From Russula earlei (taxonomy: Eukaryota; Basidiomycota; Agaricomycetes; Russulales; Russulaceae), in NCBI GenBank assembly GCA_025769875.1, contig JAGFNK010000017.1:124001-188000 (forward strand): DNA of 64,000 nt, given 5' to 3'. Of the stretch, positions 11,710-23,693 are shown one piece after another; the first letter of the stretch is position 1; the number at the start of each line of letters is the position of its first letter. The translations under genes and the position numbers were made by a program. The notes below the pieces were generated by a model. The model did no database searches. It saw only the letters and a list, made by a program, of their open reading frames with translations, and was not told the origin of the DNA.

Positions 11710-14700
11710 ATGCAATTCGTCCGTCAACCCACCGTCCTCGCTCAATCCAATGACTGGGACGCTCCTTTCCCCCAACAAGGTGCTGGTCCATCCAACCCTC
11801 TATCATCCTCCCCATATCTCTCCTCTTCTTTGACCCAGCGGAGGCGTTCTTCTGCCTTCCACCCCCCCCCCAGAGTCCCCCCTCCCAGTCAGCCAATACC
11901 CAACGTTCCGTTGCTTGACGCCATGCCAATCGCCACCTCAGACGAGCCACCCTTCTTTGATGGTGACCTTCCTATGTCCCCTACGGGAACGTTACACGAC
12001 TTTGTGCGGCCAGTCACTTCTTTTCGACCGGCCACCATGACTCCCTTTCCTCAAGCGCAACCTCGCAACACGTTGCCGACCGTCGCGACTACCCTCCCAA
12101 CAAACGGAACCCGTTCTCCCCCACGACAGCGCACCCAATCTCCTCCCTCTCAGCATCACGAAAACGGTTCAGATCATCTTGCCCACTCTACTCGCACCTC
12201 CCAACCTTCTGCTGAGCGTTCTCGACCATCTTCTAGACGAGCCTTGACAAAGGCTCTCGAACTAGCCCGTGAGGCCGTCAAACTCGACGCAACCAACGAC
12301 GACCCGTATGGTGCCGTTGTTGCCTATGGAAAGAGCGTTGCTCTCCTCAGCAAGGTCATGGAACGCGTCATCAACGGTGAAGACTCCAACGATTCCGTCC
12401 GTCGGAAAAGTGGTCGACGAAGAAGTGTGGTAGCTCAGGAAGAGGAGGTCCGCCGCCTCAAGGCAATCGTGCGTCTTATCAATGGCATTTCCCCGTATAT
12501 TGATTAAATAAATATACCACTTAGCATGATACCTATGCCGAGCGGATGAATATTCTGAGTTTGATATACAGTATCCCTCCCCCACCGCACTCCCCTTCAA
12601 CCGTATACCCATCGTCGGTAACTTCATCCACTGACTCGACTCAGCCGTCGTCGCCAGGCTCCCCCTCTTCCCAGTCATCTATCCGTCTTTCCCGCAATCC
12701 TTCTGCGAGCCCCCTCGACGCGGTGGACGATCGTCGATTCTCTCAAGAGACTGCGAAATATAGATTTAGTAGCGAACTTTTTGAAGCAAGGGGCTTGCCC
12801 GAAGGTACGTGGCCATCTGATACCCTGGGTGTTTTTATAACAGTGCTTTTGGCCACTAGAACCATCCGAGTACCATCATCCGTACTCTGCCGCCGCCGCC
12901 GCAAGGACGTCTCAATCCCTGGATGACGACCCAGAGACGCCTGTACCAACGGCGATTGTCGTGGTGCCTAACGGGAAGCGATCGACAGCTCCGCCTCCTG
13001 CACGCCCTCGACCTTCGAGCCCCCCACCCTCGGGTTCTCCTGGCCTGCGACCCCGCGCCACTTCTGATCTCCCGCCAATTGTCCCCCCCCCTCAAAGCGC
13101 CATAACCCCCGCGCCTCAACAACCCAAATATCTGAGCACAGCCAATAATCGACCACGTGGACAGTCCATAGGTCACACCCGCACTGGCTCCAATAGTCGG
13201 CTAGAGCCCTTACAGGAGGAAGGCGACAAGCAGACAGAGCAGCAAATGCTATCGGGTCAGCAGCAATGGCACCACCATGGCTTCGAGGAGGATTTACGTC
13301 ACCAGCGTACCCCTTCACAGGCCCAGAGGGATGCAAATCGATCCCAAGATCTGCCCCCTCTTCCTGTGGCGAATAATTTGGCCCCTCCTCGCGATGTCGA
13401 GTCACTCCAAGACCGTTCGCCCATATCTTCAAGGTTTGGACCGCGGCCTCGGGGAGGTTCGACTCTTTCAACACGCTCGGAAATTCTTGCTCCGCCTCTG
13501 ATTAGTGATTCCACTACAATGGGCACGATCTCTCAGAGACGATCCAAATCATTCGCGCCAGCGGCCAGCCCTGCTGTTGGTTCAACCCAAATCGCCGAAG
13601 TAGTGCCACCTCCGACCTTGAAGCCGAAACTTCCTAGTGTCACCACAACAACTCCACCACCTGCCACCTATACACGTAGTCGCGCTTCGTCGCAGCCAGG
13701 GCAGCGACCAAGCCTACCCGGATTGCCTCCTCTCTCATATGATGCTACGGGGTTGCCATCTACCGCGGTGCCTCATTCGACGTCTTTTGTGCTTCCTCGG
13801 AAGACGTCTTTCTCATCTAAAAGCAACTCCTCTCTCCCTCATATCACCGTGGTCACCGGATATCTGTCTCCGCCAGTGGATGCGCCATCGAACCAGCTCG
13901 TACCGCCACCACCTATACCACATAGCAACCTACCTACCACCCCAGTCTCCCCTCTCCCGCCTTCCGCACCGTCGGACCCTCTCCGCAAACCCTACCATAT
14001 GATGAACCTACTTCGACACACGATGACGTCCAAGACAGGCGGCTATATCACGCCAAGATTGCACGTCCCTCAGGAGGTTTGGTCACAAGGTGGCGCGAGG
14101 TTGTTGAACTTGCCCGAGAAAGTGCGCGTCGTCGAGGTGCTATGCTCGTCGCTCGAGGAAGTGCAATATTCAAGCGGTGTAATCTTCGGTGCAGGTAACG
14201 TGAGCGCCAGCATGGCACCCGGAATAGGCAAGAAGGACGGCGAAATGTGGTCGCTCAAACTGGAGGAGTTTTCCCATGTTTGCGACGGTGTGGTGGCAAA
14301 CTTTGGGAAGAAGCTGGGTGTCGGGGAAGGCTTCATGATCAAGAAGAATAGCGGGGTGAGTTGACTAGTCGTGATTTTTTTATATCATTTTATACTGACC
14401 GAAAAATGGAGGTTACGTCCTGGGGTGGCAAACTGACTCGCCAACTTGACAAGCTCACGAATCAGAAGAAGTGAGCCTTCCGCGTTCTATCTCCCCATCC
14501 ATTCTTGATTCTGACGTGTCTCGCACATGTAGCCTCGATTCTCCCGCGTCGTACGTCCAAGGGCTCAGCCGACTCTTCGCGCAAGCGCAACTCCTCGATG
14601 AGCACTCGCGCGCCATCGCGATGCAACCCGCCGGCCCCGCTTATGCCAGCCTAACTCCGGAGTTGCGATCCGCCATCGAGGACAAGCTCCGACGATCGTC

Positions 14701-14800
14701 TGAATTCTTCGCCACCGTCGTCCTCACGTTCGTCGTACGCGACATGGCACAGTTACTCGATAAATACGTCAAGAAGTGCGAAAAGTGGCTCGCCGAGTAG
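11710..14800 (+). CDS. MIT-domain protein with long Pro/Ser-rich linkers
   Basis: Five exons (11710-12468, 12525-12804, 12860-14355, 14412-14470, 14533-14800) join to 953 codons with agreeing phases. After about 170 disordered Pro/Ser-rich residues, ALTKALELAREAVKLDATND and VAYGKSVALLSKVMERV form an MIT-like helical hairpin completed after the first intron by HDTYAERMNILSLIY; MIT domains typically bind ESCRT-III or act in endosomal sorting. A second basic/Pro/Ser-rich region follows. The C-terminal third is ordered (PYHMMNLLRHTMTSKTGGYI, LPEKVRVVEVLCSSLEEVQY, DKYVKKCEKWLAE) and is typical of a conserved fungal MIT-domain family without a named yeast member that I recognise. The function beyond MIT binding is inferred only. 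Confidence 0.78.
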
Positions 14801-15646
14801 AGAGAGCGCACGCGACACCCGCTCGTTGGCACATCGAATCCACCACCCATCCTACAACACAACAACATCACATTCGTTCTCTCTTCGAATATCTGGAAAA
14901 GGAAAGGAAGAGGAAGCTGGGCCGGTCTGTGTCGCTGTATTTTATTTTGCTTTTCCGGGGACTACACGCCTTGGCGGATTATATATCCTTAACATCTTCT
15001 CTCGTGCTTCTTCCCGTCGGTTCGTACCTTTCAAAGATTATCCCCCCACCCCATACTCGCCTTTTTTTTCTTTCTTTTTTTTTTTTTTACCTTTTTCATT
15101 TCTTCCTTCGGCGGCTCGAGTCGAGCGTGAATATTTGACTGGCCCCATAGGTTACCCACCCCACATAACACTGTTTGTCTCTGTTCAGCAACCCCTACAC
15201 CCTCTGCGATCACCTCTGCACGCATACCATATTGGCCATTGTATCAGCAGCCCCTTCCTCTTGCGCATGTTCATTACACGTCGCGCGCTTCACGGCAAGT
15301 AGCTCCGATTGCAATGTAAACTCATAAAGTAGAACTCAAAGGATGCGCAATATATAGTTATGATCTGATAGAAAATATAGTCCGGGGGCGGAACCGATTG
15401 ATCGAGTGGAATTTCTCGGATTAGACACGTCGGAGCGAGCGCAGAGTTACGTACAGTAGTGGCCGTCAAAGTATAAACAGGAAATAACTTATGCGTGTGC
15501 GTGATCGAAGTGACATGGACGAGGTGGATACAACACTGGAAACTGGGACTTAGCTAGGAGGATGTGGGCGTAAGGTAAAAGATCATAAGGAAGAAGGTAA
15601 GGGCTAGGCGATGCGAATTGGGAGACGACATCAAGTGAAAGACACA
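14801..15646. other. Intergenic, convergent gene ends with T-rich tract
   Basis: About 850 bp lies between the stops of the MIT gene (+) and IES1 (-). It contains T-rich runs at about 15061-15090 on the plus strand. Several open frames exist here but none shows conserved sequence or splice sites that make sense. Confidence 0.55.
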
Positions 15647-17465
15647 TCATGTGGCACTCGCTCGTTGCCACTGGTGAGGAAGGGTCGGGGAGGCGATGCT
15701 TTGATGAAAATCAGACAGTACCTGGAGACGCATGGCTAAAGTGACCCAAAGTCAGCCGGCCCGGGAAGATGAGGGGAGGTGGTGGGGGGAGGAGATGGCG
15801 TACCGTAGGCGTGGCGCGCGGGTTCGTCGATATCCTCTTCATCAGAATCTCGAAAGGCATCAACGGTGGTGACGACATGCCAAGCCTCTAAGAGGAGAAA
15901 AAAAAAAAAGGGGGGGGGGGGGGGGGGGTCAGATAAGAGAAAAAAAGCGCAAGGTCAGCCCGTACGTTGGACAATCGACCGATGAAAGCCACCATTCGAG
16001 TGTCGGTTGGCCGTGCGGGGCGTCGACGAGGTCTCTGAAAGCGCGCGTGAGAGTTCGAGTGACGTTGGAAGATTGTGCCGTCTTTTGTGTGAAGGTCGGC
16101 CTGGGTAAGAAATTCGCAATGGTCCGCATTTCAAGATACGAGGTGAAACACACCGAGCAGGTCCGTCTCCTCCGCATTACCTTCCTCTACAGAGGAATCG
16201 GGATCGGACCGTTCCCTCTTCGCGGGAAGGAATTTCCCGGGAGAGTGTGCCCTGACTTTGGGCTTGGCCAAACCCTTCCGGTCCTTGGAATTGTTGTTCT
16301 CGCCGCCTTGGGCGTTCTTCGCGAGGAATTCCATACGCAATCTGGTCATCTTCGTTGCGTAGTCTCTCTCATCCTCCGGATCGACGTTCTCCTTCTCGAA
16401 TTCCTCCTCGGAGAGAGGGGAAAGTTCTGAGATGAGGAAAGGGTGCTTCCTTGCGTGGTCATCGTCGAACGGGTTGGGGGAAGGAGCCTCGTGATAGTGG
16501 AAGGCGAGCCAGAGGAAGGCGCGAGCACGAGACGGGGACGATATCTTGATGGGCAAAAAGAGATCAAGGAAATCGATATCAAGGCTACCAAAGTGGTCAT
16601 GCGCCACGGTCTGCGAGAAATGTGAAAGACAATGATGAGCGATCGAGGGGAAAGGATAACGAACGGTGAAGTGATTGGAGAGGACAAAGAGAAGATTGAC
16701 GATGCTGGTCGAGGGGACGATGCCGGCTGCCTGAAGTGAGCGACGGGTCAGAACAGGGTTGATGTGATTGCAGGGCACGGCCCGATGGCGATCTTACCGC
16801 CCTCGCACGGAGTTCTGCGGGAGTGACGGGCATGCTGGTCGCCGCCTCGTCTCTGAGACTGCAAGCCTTGAGGATGTTCTTTATGCGCGGCGCGTCTTGA
16901 AGATTCGCATCGGCCTTCTGCAGCGAAGCGACGGGGTGATAAGTACGTAACGCCGTACGCATTTCCGGAAGGACTGCGCAACAACGAAAAGGACGAAGAC
17001 CGTGTCAGAACAGAATCTGGCAAACGGATGGACGAAACGGACATGTCATCGTCGTGTTGACCCGGCCGACGTTCGCCAGGAGCGACATCTTGGCAAAGTC
17101 CGTGGCAAACTCGGGCGTCTCCTGCATCTTCTCCCGAAGTGCCTTCGAACACCGCGGCGAGCTCATCAGCGCCTGCACGTAGAGGTCCCGGAATGTGACC
17201 GTCGTTGTAGCGGCCGATCCGCCCTCCTTGGACGATGACGGCGGCGACGATGTCGGGTCGGTGAAGACGCGTTCTTGAGCGGCGAAGATGTGATGGAGAA
17301 AGTCGTACTGGAGGTCGCGTCGGGTGAGCGGCTCTGCCTCCTGATGCTTGATTGCGAAAGCCTTTCGGCGTGCGAACGAGGAACTGAGGGGCGGGTACGG
17401 CGTCAGAGCGAGTTGTTAAAGACGAGCGAGTCTGGGACGTACTTGTTGGCCCTTTGGGTGGCCAT
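15647..17465 (-). CDS. IES1: INO80 chromatin-remodelling complex subunit IES1
   Basis: Nuclear INO80-complex subunit. Nine exons join to 439 codons: 17465-17443, 17383-17043, 16973-16798, 16730-16665, 16610-16154, 16100-15966, 15887-15804, 15735-15722 (14 nt) and 15670-15647. The body reads HQEAEPLTRRDLQYDFLHHI, TTVTFRDLYVQALMSSPRCS, TPEFATDFAKMSLLANVGRV, PEMRTALRTYHPVASLQK, LQDAPRIKNILKACS and DFLDLFLPIKISSPSRARAF, the succession I know from the fungal Ies1 family, and it ends with the family tail QQAWHVVTTVDAFRDSDEED. The intron 16611-16664 is exactly 54 nt and open in frame, so an unspliced form would read through. The intron 15888-15965 ends in C19-T12 before its acceptor. Start: the ATG at 17465 is followed by an excellent donor (GTACGT). 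Confidence 0.82.
15898..15928. repeat. A12-G19 homopolymer pair inside an IES1 intron
   Basis: The plus strand has twelve A followed by nineteen G; on the coding strand this is C19 then T12 ending a few bases before the CTCTTAG acceptor at 15888. It repeats the arrangement seen in the MSH1 intron at 6358-6426. Confidence 0.9.
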
Positions 17466-17764
17466 GGATGTAGAGTGGGATGAAAGTGGTAGTAATTGTC
17501 TGTCTGTAGTGGCAACCCAACGATTCCGGTCACCGCGGTTATCCGCCAACGACGACCCAACCAAGACAGCAGCCGGACTCAACTCAACACCGACCCTCGC
17601 CGAGCTCAATCACCACCTCGACAATGAATTCGTTTCGTTTTGATCACAAAACACCCGTGGATCATCTCCCCCTGTCGCCCTGCTCTACGTCCCTTTACCA
17701 CCACCTTTCATCTTCGCGATCTCCCAAGGGCATGCTGGCCATCCCCTCGTCTTGTTCTTGACCC
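17466..17764. promoter_or_regulatory. Divergent promoter of IES1 and the membrane-protein gene
   Basis: About 300 bp separate the divergent starts at 17465 (-) and 17765 (+). The sequence is pyrimidine-rich toward 17765. No defined factor site could be assigned. Confidence 0.45.
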
Positions 17765-19447
17765 ATGACTTATCCTCGCCTTTTCATCGTCCTCTTCTCT
17801 TTTGCTCTTTTCCCATTCGCCGCGACTGTGTCGTCCCTTCATTTTCGTTTCATCGACCCAAATGACCCCTCTGTCACCTTCTCTCACGGCTGGTCAATCC
17901 CACCTTCATGGGTACCGTTCAATGCATCGTTCGCCCAGACCACTCAACACGGCGCCTCATTTAACGTCGTTCTCCCACGTCAGTCGTCATAGTTTCCTAT
18001 TCAGCACAGGCTAATCTCCCTTTCATTTTCCTAAAAGTGGGCGCAACGCAAGTCCTGCTTCTCGGATCATCGAGCTTTCAAAACAACAAGCTGGCGGTTT
18101 GTCTAGACTGCCGTCATCCTTGGGATGTCACGCGGTCAGAGATTGTCAGTGCAAGCGCAGAATCAACTTCCCGCAACGTTGACCACGTTTCGGCACGTGC
18201 ATCGTCTTATCATCTTTCTGTGAAACCTCATTCCTTGTAGACTGTTCTCCTCGATCTCAAGGTTGATCCTCGCGCTAGCCATGTCCTAACTATCGTCAAT
18301 ATGCTGGATCCATGGTCTGATTTCGCAGGGAAACTCTCCCTCGACGCCTTGGTCGTGGCAATGCAACAAGGTATTTCACTGTCCTCCCCCCTCGGCAGCC
18401 ATCTTACTCAGCACTCCTCGCGTTTCTTTCGCCGTAGCTACACTATTTGCTCGCTCCGACGATTCCAATGATTCCGAAGATTTCGACTATTTGCCTCGGC
18501 GCCCATCGTCACTCCCGGACAAGTATCGTCAGTCTCTTATCGACCCATTAGTCCGTATCACAGGCATGTTCCAGGACTGGTTGGACAGACACTCTAAACC
18601 GTCTTCTGCCTTGAACCCGACTAGTACTCCTGTGACGAGCCCTCTTCCTACTACGCCGCCTTCCACGCCCTCAACTCCTTCCCCGACGCCTACGACGCTC
18701 TCCCCTTCTGCGCCTCTGTCATCGAGTCAAGTCCCATCCACCCCGTCCGATACGCCCACCGGTACGCCAACCCCTACCACCTCATCCCCCGTACCCACAA
18801 GCTCTGGAGGAAACCCATCAGGTTCTGAGACATCTCCAAACGTGACGGCGTCTGTATCTTCTTCGAGTGGTCCGTCATACCCTTCCACGACATCAACCCC
18901 CTCGTCCCCCGTCAAACAAAGCTCAGATTCAGAATCCAATGCGGTACTGGAATCCTCGCCATCCAATTCACTGTCTTCAACGCACCACGGAATATCCAAG
19001 TCAATTCTGGCAGTCATTGTCGTATTTACTCTGTTCATCTTCTTCGCTCTTGTCCTCGCTGCCATCGCGTTCTGTGTTCATCGGGCTCGTCGCTCCGCAT
19101 CTCCTTCGCTGAAAAGTGACGACGAACAGATGAATTATGACAGACGGGACCCTAACCCCCCCGTGGTGACGGTAATTCCAGAAATGCAAACCTCTCGGCC
19201 GTTGAGTGACATATCAGTGTATTCGGAACCCCACTCATTCGCCCCCCGCAACGCCGATACTCACCACGTGGACCGACCAGTGATAACACCTTTGAGACTT
19301 GACTCTTCCCTTCCCACGCCTGAGCTGGGCGGAGGCGGGATGGCAGCGCAATCCTTCAGTGCCGAACTTCAGCCGCCGTCATCTCAGTGGGCATACGAGT
19401 ATGAGGCTTCTTCCGACGATGGAAGCCCCAGAACGACGAACAGTTGA
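17765..19447 (+). CDS. Type I membrane protein with Ser/Thr/Pro-rich ectodomain
   Basis: The protein starts MTYPRLFIVLFSFALFPFAA, a clear signal peptide. An ordered extracellular part follows (LHFRFIDPNDPSVTF, GATQVLLLGSSS, VDPRASHVLTIVNMLDPW), then about 150 residues of Ser/Thr/Pro repeats likely to be O-glycosylated, then a hydrophobic segment SILAVIVVFTLFIFFALVLA followed by the basic stop-transfer HRARR, and a cytoplasmic tail of about 110 residues. Exons: 17765-17978, 18038 to about 18145, 18241-18370 and 18438-19447. The end of exon 2 is uncertain: donors at about 18095 and 18146 both keep phase 0. This layout is common among basidiomycete cell-surface proteins of unknown role, possibly wall sensors. 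I do not recognise a named family. Confidence 0.75.
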
Positions 19448-20217
19448 GTACCTCGCTTTCCATTCTGCGTACTGGAAAGAGCTCGCGCGGGACGATCCCA
19501 TCGCTGATGACCGTCCCTCCTTGCAGGGCCGCTGCCAGCCACACCCCCGACGGCACCACTGTCATTCAGACGCCGGGACTAACCGTACGCTAGTGCCCTT
19601 CTGCTCAGATCCATAGACGCTTTTTTCCACGTGCCATCTGAGCTTTCCGTTTTCTTGTTGTTTCGCGGTTGTCGGAGTCGTGCTCTCCTGCCGTTGTGGA
19701 CTCCCACTGCAAGTGTCAAGTTGATAGAGCCACGCCTTGTTTATAATACCGCTTTCAAGGGAGGCTTGTGCGGCCTACGTGCGCAGCTCTCGTCGGTGTG
19801 ACACAACCAGACGAGCAGACAACCGATGGATGCCACAAACCAAAGTCAATGAATGTTTGAGAGGATCTCATCAATCACGCGTGAGATACTCTGGAGCTTC
19901 TCAGCGTATCCCACAAGAGAAGTAGCGACTTTCGCCCGTATGTTGATCCAGGGGAATTGTGTTATTATTTGACGCTGGAAGATGCGACGTAGCAAGTAAA
20001 GTGATAGGTGTAGTAATGCAGTAGTGCGATTAAGGACAGGCTGTGATGAGAGAGGGAGCAGTAGGAAGGGAAAGCTCCCAACAGATGGTATCCGAATAAG
20101 TACACCATGGCAAAGAAGAATAAGTCAATGAACGAACGAACGTGGCTCCAAGCATATAAAAAGAATAATTCACAACTCATCATCTATGGCACGCGCAAAC
20201 ACCTTCGTACAAGGATT
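19448..20217. other. Intergenic, convergent gene ends
   Basis: About 770 bp lies between the membrane-protein gene (+) and the hydrolase gene (-). I see no conserved frame, RNA gene or repeat. Confidence 0.55.
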
Positions 20218-23200
20218 TCACGAGACCGCCTCCCAGATGTCTCGCACTCGCTCCAGCACTTCTACCACTACACTGCTGCGATACACCAGCCCATGGTCCG
20301 CACCGCGTACAACCTGGACGCCACAACGTCCCGGTCCCATGGTGCGTTCCATCCAGCGTACCGCGTTCTCTGCAATCTTCTCGTCGCGATCACCGTACCA
20401 CACGCGCACGGTATGTGGGTATGCCGCATATGAGAATCCCCACGGCTGCTGGTCATGGTTTAAGATTTGCAGCAAATCGCCATGAGTTCCGCGCGAAGAT
20501 TCAGCGTGAGCCGCAGCGATGAGCGCATTACCCAGCGCGGCCTGGTACGCGCTCGTGGCCATCATGCTTGACGTTGTGGGAGACGAAGGTACGCTCGCGT
20601 GTACGGGAGACCTGAGTGAGGGTGGGTATAACCGTGAGGGTGTGCTATGGGACAAAGAACGACGGCCGGCTGCGCGACGGTTGGAGGGTTCCATGGGCGG
20701 TATAGGGGAACCACTATGCGCACCGGTAGCATTTGCCCAGTTAAAAGCGTCAAGGCCAAGCCCGACATCGATGGACAGAGGCGGGGGCACTTGAGGAGGG
20801 GTTGCGATGGTGACAGCTTTGTATGACAGAGTTGTCGACGATCGCCGGAGTGATCCCATGGAGCGTAGCGCTTTCAACTTGCGCCCTCCAGCAGAAGGGC
20901 TAGGTTTCTCGGGAGAAGGCTGCGATTGCGGGCCGCCTTTCAGCCTGGTTAAAAACCCCTTCGATGTTTTCCGCGCGAAGGAGTGCTCCGGCTTGCTCAT
21001 GCTTACTGAGCGACGACGTTGGGAACCTGAGCTCCTGGCACCAAGAGTACTTCGACTATCGAAACGTCCTTCAAAATCTCGCAAATCATCGTAATCGCTA
21101 GAGAGGCTCGATCCAAGGCTAGGACGCCGCCCCGCAGCGGAGTAGGAAAGAGAAAGTGTCGGGCTGGCGCTCTTATCTGGAGATCGACGCGTAGGCGCAG
21201 TGTTAGGTGGCGTAGGGAGGGCAGACCTGGCGTCGTAGCCAATACCCTTGTAGGCAATGGTGGGAGGTTTGCCGAGCATCCAAGCCTGGATTTTCCACTC
21301 TGCAGCTTGGGCTGTCTTCAGTATACCAGTTGGGACATACTTGAGCCATTTGTAACCGGCTGGTCAGATTGAATGAGACAGAGCATGATGGAATTCGAGG
21401 AGAAAGCACAAACCTCCCTCCACACCACCGACCCAGGGAGCGAGAAGTAAGATTTCGCCGCGGACACGTTCAGGGACCTTATTGGCGAACGACAGAGCAT
21501 ATGGGGCGCCAGCCGAATGAGCCATTACGCTGCACTGGTCGATGTGTAACAGGTCAAGAATCTCTTCAACGGCCGAAGCCCATTCTGGAATGCCCCGAGC
21601 TGTTTTGGAGTTGGGAACTTGGGTTCGGCCAATGCCCCACCTGCCAGCTCGGTAAAGAAAGCAATCATAAGGCTCGACACGAATAAGCTCACCTATCGAT
21701 GGTGATGAGACGGATGCCGAGGCATTCTGCCATCTCATCATAGAGACCGGAAACATATCGTACGCCACCCAGACCCAAAAATATGACAAGAGGATGGCCC
21801 GTAGAGCTCCCGAGATCCGACAAGCTCACGATCAGAGGATTCTCTTTGGATGCATGGGGGGGACGAGTGAGTTTGAGCAAGGTTGTCAATCTGACAGAGC
21901 GAAGGTACCCCGCGATGGCCTGTGATTGGGTGAGCGGGGGAGTAAAATCGACTTGATCAACCGGGTCCACGCCGTTGTGACAAGGCGTTGTGCGACGACC
22001 GTCCAGCCCGGGAGATGCCAAACCGGACGAGCGTTCGGACATGAAGGAATGCCGGGAACGAGATGATTGCGAACTCAAGAGAGGGGCTTGAACGACCGGA
22101 GACGTTGTCTGATTGCGCAGAGTCATCCTCACTTCTTCAGCGATGCTATCCACAGATGTGCGCGAGACAAGCTCGGCTTCCTCGGCTGCGGACACCGGTT
22201 CGGGCTCTGATTCTTGCTCTTCATATACGATTTCATGACCATGACTGCTCGCTTGCATGGAATTTCGGGCGGTGGATGGACGAGATCTTGCTTGCTGTTC
22301 GGGAGGAGCATAGTTGCGAATGATTTCCGAGATGGAAGGGGCGACCGACTTGCAATCGGAACGAGAGTGGCGGGGTGAAGGGGGAGGGCTGCCCTGCGGG
22401 GAAATAGAGCTACCGGAAGCGATTGCAGGGGAAGACGGCCTTGACGGTTTGGAACGAGAGGAACGGCGAGCGGAGAGTGATTGAGATATGCGGGGACGCG
22501 CTTCGTCATCCTCGTCGGCGTCATTGGCGGCATCGGTGTCATCATCGTGATGACCGTGACGAGAGGATCGTTCGTTGGACGAGATACTGCGAGACAGCCC
22601 ACCGCCGAGAGTGACACCGGGGGGAGGGGTGGGAAGGGGAGGTTGGTAAAGTGGGTGAAATCTGTCCTTGACGCGGGTGGAACGAGAGGAGATACCACCT
22701 GAGCCCATGAACAAGTCGTCCTTTCCGAAACGGTTCATGCCGTCGACCAAGGCATCCATTGTCTCCACGCCGGAGATGGGAGCGGAGACAACGACGGAAA
22801 AAGGATCGAAGAGGGCTTTGGGAGTAGACAGATCAATGGGGGTCTGGGGAGGCGTTTCGAGCTGAGTGAGAGAAGAGGAATCGGATATTCGAAAGTGGGA
22901 ACGGTCAGAACGGTGTTCTCCCGAAGATCTGTTTGGGTATTGCCGGGAACGTCGCCGAGGTGTGGGAGGTTTCAGAACGAAGTCATCTTTGTGCGTATGA
23001 CGAGAGTAAGAGAGATGAGGGTCGGAACGGCCGCCAAAGGTTGTCATCGTGTCGCTGGCGTAGTGAGAGTTTGAGGAGAGATCAGAGTGAAGGGTGGCGG
23101 TGGAAGCGCCGTATGGACGAGCGACTCGACCATGAGGGTCATGTTGTCTCTGGAGGTTTGATTGAGGGGCGGGATGGGACGTTTGACGGGGATAGCGATC

Positions 23201-23419
23201 AAAGTAGGAAGGAGCACGACGGACGGGGAAGGGGACATCGGTTGCAGACTGAGGCGACAGCTTGTCCTTTCCCTTTGCCTTGAGAAAGGAACCATCCCGG
23301 GTGGGGGATGGGTGGGAAGGAATGTGGGTAGAGGCGGTAGCGAGGGGGTTGATGGGGAGTCGGGGTGACAGGATGGGTCTGGTGCTCGAGTCGGGAGCAG
23401 ACCGAGGGAATGAGGACAT
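20218..23419 (-). CDS. Large alpha/beta hydrolase with disordered N-terminal half
   Basis: Three exons (23419-21693, 21640-21414, 21359-20218) join to 1,031 codons. The first 480 or so residues are Ser/Pro/Arg-rich and disordered. The hydrolase fold starts at GHPLVIFLGLGGVRYVSGLY and shows RLITIDRWGIGRT, the nucleophile elbow VMAHSAGAPYAL (GxSxG variant AHSAG), and LLLAPWVGG. A second disordered insert (GRRSLSHSTPSRLYPP and similar) interrupts the lid, and the fold ends with VWYGDRDEKIAENAVRW (acid) and VRGADHGLVYR (catalytic His). So the triad Ser-Asp-His appears complete. The substrate is unknown; such proteins are usually annotated only as alpha/beta hydrolases in basidiomycetes. Start: the ATG at 23419 is the first in frame after a pure CT-hexamer tract; the frame is open upstream but has no other ATG there. 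Confidence 0.8.
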
Positions 23420-23455
23420 GGGGAAAGGGAGCGTCGTGAGAGGCGGTGTTGATGG

Positions 23456-23494
23456 TGAGGAGAGGGAGAGGGAGAGGGAGAGGGAGAGGGAGGG
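23456..23494. repeat. GAGAGG hexamer tract
   Basis: Five or more tandem GAGAGG units lie just upstream of the hydrolase ATG, giving a CT-rich 5' leader on the coding strand. It is probably a simple-sequence promoter or 5' UTR element. Confidence 0.8.
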
Positions 23495-23693
23495 AGTCGA
23501 GTGAACGCCGTGAGAGGTGAAGAGCAAAGAGTTGTGTAACGCGATCGGGCGCCTTGGAAGCGCTCATCACTTCTCTTCTCTCTCTTCCCTCGACTTCTCT
23601 CTCGATGTGCGTCGCCCTGGTCCGATCCGAGCTCGATTCACCGCACCACCGCACCGAACTTCCGGCTCACCGCACCGCTTGCTTTCCCCCTTG

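Noticed and set aside
16047..16430. Plus-strand open frame over IES1 (127 codons)
   Set aside because: It is antisense to conserved IES1 exons and shows no family resemblance.
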